Assembly: GCA_012799425.1 (NCBI GenBank)
Contig: JAAZLF010000595.1
Span: 1 to 10,377, forward strand
Reading direction: 5' to 3'
DNA length: 10,377 bases
DNA from: Actinomycetales bacterium
GTDB lineage: Bacteria; Actinomycetota; Actinomycetes; Actinomycetales; Dermabacteraceae
A program made the translations under genes and the position numbers. Under the pieces are notes generated by a model that was given only the letters and a program-made list of their open reading frames with translations, searched no databases and was not told where the DNA came from. Positions 10,226 to 10,377 of this stretch are shown here, piece after piece. Within the stretch, counting starts at the first letter, position 1, and every line of letters starts with the position of its first letter.

Positions 10226-10377
10226 GTGACCGAACGCATCGTCCTCGCCTACTCCGGCGGCCTCGACACCTCCGTCGCCATCGGCTGGATCCACGACGCC
10301 ACCGGCGCCGACGTCATCGCCTGAGCGGTGGACGTCGGCCAGGGCGGCGAGGATCTCGAAGTCATCCGCCAGCGAGC
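10226..10377 (+). pseudogene. argG: Argininosuccinate synthase, 5' part, interrupted by an in-frame TGA
   Basis: ArgG joins citrulline and aspartate using ATP to form argininosuccinate. Translation from GTG 10226 gives an unmistakable ArgG N-terminus ([21 protein letters not shown]) with the PP-loop ATP-pyrophosphatase motif SGGLDTS at 10-16. Codon 33 is TGA (10322-10324). The same frame then continues with AVDVGQGGEDLEVIRQR, which is well-conserved ArgG sequence, to the window edge, where the gene runs on. There is therefore no net frameshift: a single codon is replaced by a stop. As read, only a 32-residue peptide would be made. A restart at GTG 10328 would lack the ATP-binding loop and could not be active. 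The stop may be a true nonsense mutation or a sequencing error. The identity as argG is near certain; whether the gene is truly broken in the organism is not. Confidence 0.85.

Noticed and set aside
10322..10377. Selenocysteine or tryptophan reading of the argG TGA
   Set aside because: No clear bacterial SECIS-type hairpin follows the TGA, ArgG is not a known selenoprotein, the residue is not catalytic, and TGA ends all other genes in the window.
10325..10377. Functional argG restart at GTG 10328 after the stop
   Set aside because: No ribosome site precedes it, and the product would lack the SGGLDTS ATP-binding loop.

Overview
The window is high-GC, densely coded and entirely on the + strand. 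Gene content, order (pheS-pheT, then argC-argJ-argB-argD-argF-argR-argG) and protein style point to an actinobacterium. Details such as the PheS/PheT sequences and the PGCNATAV form of the ArgC active site suggest Micrococcales, possibly a Brachybacterium-like Dermabacteraceae member. The genus is inferred from memory of family sequences, not from a search. No mobile element, CRISPR array, tRNA or rRNA was seen.

Bases 1-172 are a leader with a possible -10 box. pheS (173-1279) and pheT (1281-3884), one base apart, encode the two subunits of phenylalanyl-tRNA synthetase. A 198-base gap (3885-4082) follows. It holds two tandem GC-rich hairpins (a 15-bp perfect stem at 3956-3990 and a second at 3996-4025), then a promoter with a palindrome directly in front of argC. 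The -10 box lies so close to the argC ATG that the message should be leaderless.

The arginine operon runs from 4083 to the right edge. ArgC, ArgJ, ArgB and ArgD carry out the acetylated part of the pathway, with ArgJ recycling the acetyl group, and ArgF converts ornithine to citrulline. ArgR is the arginine-responsive repressor, and ArgG is the next biosynthetic enzyme. From argJ to argR the genes overlap or nearly touch (ATGA overlap, 8-base overlap, 1-base gap, ATGA overlap), which indicates one translationally coupled transcript. ArgR is thus encoded within the operon it probably represses, and the N-terminal helix of ArgB suggests arginine feedback inhibition as a second level of control.

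The most striking observation is at the right edge. The argG reading frame begins normally (GTG 10226, good ribosome site, intact SGGLDTS nucleotide-binding motif) but has an in-frame TGA at 10322-10324 (codon 33). Well-conserved argG sequence continues in the same frame after it. As written, argG is broken. All eight complete genes here end in TGA, so TGA is clearly a stop codon in this genome. Either the strain carries an argG nonsense mutation (predicting arginine auxotrophy unless bypassed) or the base call is wrong. No new multi-gene system was found; the rest is ordinary core metabolism.
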